From NCBI GenBank assembly GCA_946479255.1, contig CAMLFK010000239.1, positions 1 through 7,771 on the forward strand: DNA of 7,771 nt, given 5' to 3'. Shown one piece after another: positions 6,144-7,771 of this stretch. The translations under genes were made by a program, and so were the position numbers. Position 1 is the first letter of the stretch, and the number at the start of each line of letters is the position of its first letter. The notes under the pieces were generated by a model that saw nothing but the letters and a program-made list of their open reading frames with translations, was not told where the DNA came from and made no database searches. The DNA is from an uncultured Oxalobacteraceae bacterium. Lineage in GTDB: Bacteria; Pseudomonadota; Gammaproteobacteria; Burkholderiales; Burkholderiaceae.

Positions 6144-7514
6144 ATGCTAGATAATCTAACCCAACGCCTTGCCAAGGTCGTCAAGACCATGCGCGGTGAG
6201 GCCCGTCTGACCGAATCGAATACCGCCGAGATGCTGCGCGAAGTGCGCCTGGCCCTGCTCGAGGCCGACGTGGCGCTGCCAGCGGTGCGCGAATTCATCG
6301 GCCGCGTCAAGGAAAAGGCCCTGGGCGAAGAAGTCATCGCCTCGCTCAGCCCTGGCCAGGCGCTGGTCGGCGTGGTGCAGCGCGAACTGGCCCAGCTGAT
6401 GGGCGCGGACCTGGGTCCCGAAGCCTCGCAGCTGAGCTTTGCACAGCAACCGCCGGCGATCATCCTGATGACCGGCCTGCAAGGTGTGGGTAAGACCACC
6501 ACCGTCGGCAAACTGGCCAAGTACTTAAAAGAAGAAAAGAAAAAGAAAGTGCTGACGGTCTCCGCCGACGTGTATCGTCCGGCCGCGATCGCCCAGCTCG
6601 AATCGGTCAGCAAGCAGGTCGGCGCCGACTTCTTCCCGTCGACGTCCGCCGACAAGCCGGTCGACATCGCCCGTGCCGCACTGGACTGGGCCAAGAAGCA
6701 TTATCACGACGTGCTGATCATCGACACCGCCGGCCGCCTCGGTATTGACGAAGCGATGATGCAGGAAATTTCGGCCGTGCACGCCGCGGTCAAGCCGATC
6801 GAAACCCTGTTCGTGGTCGACGCCATGCTCGGCCAGGACGCCATCAACACCGCCAAGGCCTTTAACGAGGCGCTGCCGCTGACCGGTATCGTGCTCACCA
6901 AGCTCGATGGCGACTCGCGCGGCGGTGCGGCGCTGTCGGTACGCCACATTACCGGTAAGCCCATCAAGTTCGCCGGTGTGTCGGAAAAACTGGACGGCCT
7001 GGAAGCCTTCGACGCCCAGCGCATGGCCAACCGCATCCTGGGCATGGGCGACATCCTGGCGCTGGTGGAAGAAGCCCGCAAAGGGGTCGACAGCAAGGCC
7101 GCGGCCGATCTGGCCAACAAAATCAAGGTCGGCGGGCGTTTCGACATGAACGACTTTAAGTCGCAGCTGTCCCAGATGAAGAAGATGGGCGGCATGGCCA
7201 GCCTGATGGACAAGCTGCCGGCCCAGATGCAGCAGGCCGCCGGCGGCGCCAATATGGACCAGGCCGACCGTCAGGTGCGCCGCATGGTCGGCATTATCGA
7301 CTCGATGACGCCGCAGGAACGCGCCCGTCCGGAGCTGATTAAAGCGACCCGCAAGCGCCGTATTGCAGCCGGTGCCGGCGTGCAGGTGCAGGAAGTAAAC
7401 CGCATGCTGGCGCAGTACGATCAGATGCAAACCATGATGAAAAAGCTCAAAGGTGGCGGCATGATGAAGATGATGCGCTCCATGAAAGGCATGATCCCGG
7501 GCGGCATGCGGTAG
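6144..7514 (+). CDS. ffh: Signal recognition particle GTPase Ffh (SRP54)
   Basis: Ffh binds signal sequences on nascent chains with 4.5S RNA and delivers ribosomes to FtsY at the inner membrane. The 456 residues are the normal bacterial length. The N domain is about 1-90. The G domain has P-loop GLQGVGKTT (111-119), DVYRPAA (142-148), DTAGR (194-198), TKLDG (252-256) and GVSEKLDGLE (278-287, in place of the more usual GTGEK closing loop). The methionine-rich M domain (about 330-456) includes the RNA-binding stretch TRKRRIAAGAG (402-412) and ends in clustered Met, Gly and Lys. The ATG at 6144 gives the standard N-terminus MLDNLTQRL. A run of lysine codons (132-135) lies in an A-rich stretch but the frame is uninterrupted. 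It is divergent from the minus-strand operon. Confidence 0.97.
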   Translation: MLDNLTQRLAKVVKTMRGEARLTESNTAEMLREVRLALLEADVALPAVREFIGRVKEKALGEEVIASLSPGQALVGVVQRELAQLMGADLGPEASQLSFAQQPPAIILMTGLQGVGKTTTVGKLAKYLKEEKKKKVLTVSADVYRPAAIAQLESVSKQVGADFFPSTSADKPVDIARAALDWAKKHYHDVLIIDTAGRLGIDEAMMQEISAVHAAVKPIETLFVVDAMLGQDAINTAKAFNEALPLTGIVLTKLDGDSRGGAALSVRHITGKPIKFAGVSEKLDGLEAFDAQRMANRILGMGDILALVEEARKGVDSKAAADLANKIKVGGRFDMNDFKSQLSQMKKMGGMASLMDKLPAQMQQAAGGANMDQADRQVRRMVGIIDSMTPQERARPELIKATRKRRIAAGAGVQVQEVNRMLAQYDQMQTMMKKLKGGGMMKMMRSMKGMIPGGMR

Positions 7515-7566
7515 GAGCCTCGATAAACCTACTGCGCGGCCCGCTACGGTTTCTCGATGCTCCTAC
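7511..7566. repeat. Large inverted repeat overlapping the ffh stop codon
   Basis: Two 19-nt arms (7511-7529 and 7548-7566) pair at 17 positions. Perfect ends GTAGGAGC and GCTCCTAC enclose TCGA/TCGA and AAACC/GGTTT. The 18-nt loop can form a small GCG/CGC stem. The ffh TAG stop (7512-7514) lies in the left arm. No T tract follows on either side, so it is not a classical intrinsic terminator. The GTAG ends and hairpin shape recall REP-type repeats, but only one copy is visible here. Confidence 0.65.
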
Positions 7567-7581
7567 ACGCATCGCGGGGTG

Positions 7582-7620
7582 GGGAAAACGAGATAAAGGG
7601 CGTAGTTCCGGGGTTTTCCC
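7582..7620. repeat. Second inverted repeat downstream of ffh
   Basis: GGGAAAAC (7582-7589) pairs with GTTTTCCC (7613-7620) around a 23-nt loop. No T tract follows. It could contribute to ffh termination or to the leader of the next gene. The region 7567-7735 has no credible ORF. Confidence 0.35.
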
Positions 7621-7652
7621 TATGAAACCGCCGATTATTTATCGAAAAACAC

Positions 7653-7684
7653 TTGCATCAAGAGTAAAACCCCACCAATATAAG
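7653..7684 (+). promoter_or_regulatory. Weak promoter candidate for the histone-like gene
   Basis: TTGCAT (7653-7658) and TATAAG (7679-7684) look like -35 and -10 elements, but the 20-bp spacer is too long for a standard sigma70 promoter. It is offered as the best candidate in this stretch. Confidence 0.3.
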
Positions 7685-7735
7685 CTGTGCGTTCAAATGC
7701 GCAATTTCCCATGTGATTGTTAAGGAGGCTCGAAG

Positions 7736-7771
7736 ATGGCAACAGCCAAAAAAACCCCAGCAGCAGCGCCA
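7736..7771 (+). CDS. Lysine/alanine-rich, probably nucleoid-associated protein, N-terminus only
   Basis: Twelve codons are visible, translating as MATAKKTPAAAP, before the window ends. AAGGAGG at 7722-7728, 7 nt before the ATG, is a near-ideal ribosome binding site and supports a real, well-translated gene. In Burkholderiales such a start is typical of histone H1-like proteins and of HU-family proteins with a lysine/alanine-rich tail. Too little is seen to separate these, or to exclude another basic protein. It is in the same direction as ffh but 221 nt away, so it probably has its own promoter. Confidence 0.55.
   Translation, partial: MATAKKTPAAAP

Noticed and set aside
6528..6550. A-rich stretch in ffh as a programmed frameshift site
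   Set aside because: The run is read G AAA AAG in frame, not a canonical A AAA AAG heptamer, and Ffh is full length without a shift.
6525..7430. 301-codon minus-strand frame opposite ffh
   Set aside because: It is a shadow of ffh, which is intact and unambiguous.

Overview
This GC-rich window reads as chromosomal DNA from a betaproteobacterium of the order Burkholderiales, most likely the family Oxalobacteraceae (Massilia/Duganella/Janthinobacterium-like). The family is inferred from base composition, protein character, gene order and the lysine/alanine-rich start of the last gene. All genes look like housekeeping or core regulatory genes. I see no transposase, integrase, phage gene, CRISPR array, tRNA or rRNA.

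Layout. (1) Positions 1-1321, minus strand: the first 440 codons of nrdA, the class I ribonucleotide reductase large subunit, cut by the window edge. It is intact but carries a long reverse-strand shadow frame. (2) 1322-1761: the nrdA control region. It has a good sigma70 promoter, two NrdR-type boxes 31 bp apart with one over the -10, and a leader of about 250 nt. The leader contains a terminator-like hairpin and a possible 20-codon ORF that stops inside that hairpin. Three adjacent hairpins follow the pilR stop. (3) 1762-6006, minus strand: a compact run of four genes, transcribed as a CcsA/YpjD-type membrane protein, a small PP0621-like membrane protein with a Cys/His motif, pilS (sensor kinase) and pilR (NtrC-family sigma54 activator). 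Spacings are a 4-nt overlap, about 18 nt and 31 nt, so they probably form an operon. (4) 6007-6143: a divergent intergenic region. (5) 6144-7514, plus strand: ffh, the SRP GTPase. Its stop codon lies inside a large inverted repeat. (6) 7515-7735: a gene-free leader with a second inverted repeat and a weak promoter candidate. It ends in an ideal ribosome binding site at 7722-7728 for a lysine/alanine-rich, probably nucleoid-associated protein of which only 12 codons are visible.

How they work together: PilS (six membrane segments, a probable PAS region, and a kinase) should phosphorylate PilR, which activates sigma54 promoters, classically that of pilA. No sigma54-dependent target is visible here. 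nrdA supplies dNTPs and ffh targets membrane proteins; both are separate units. The least explained part is the nrdA leader, which combines NrdR control with what looks like transcription attenuation.
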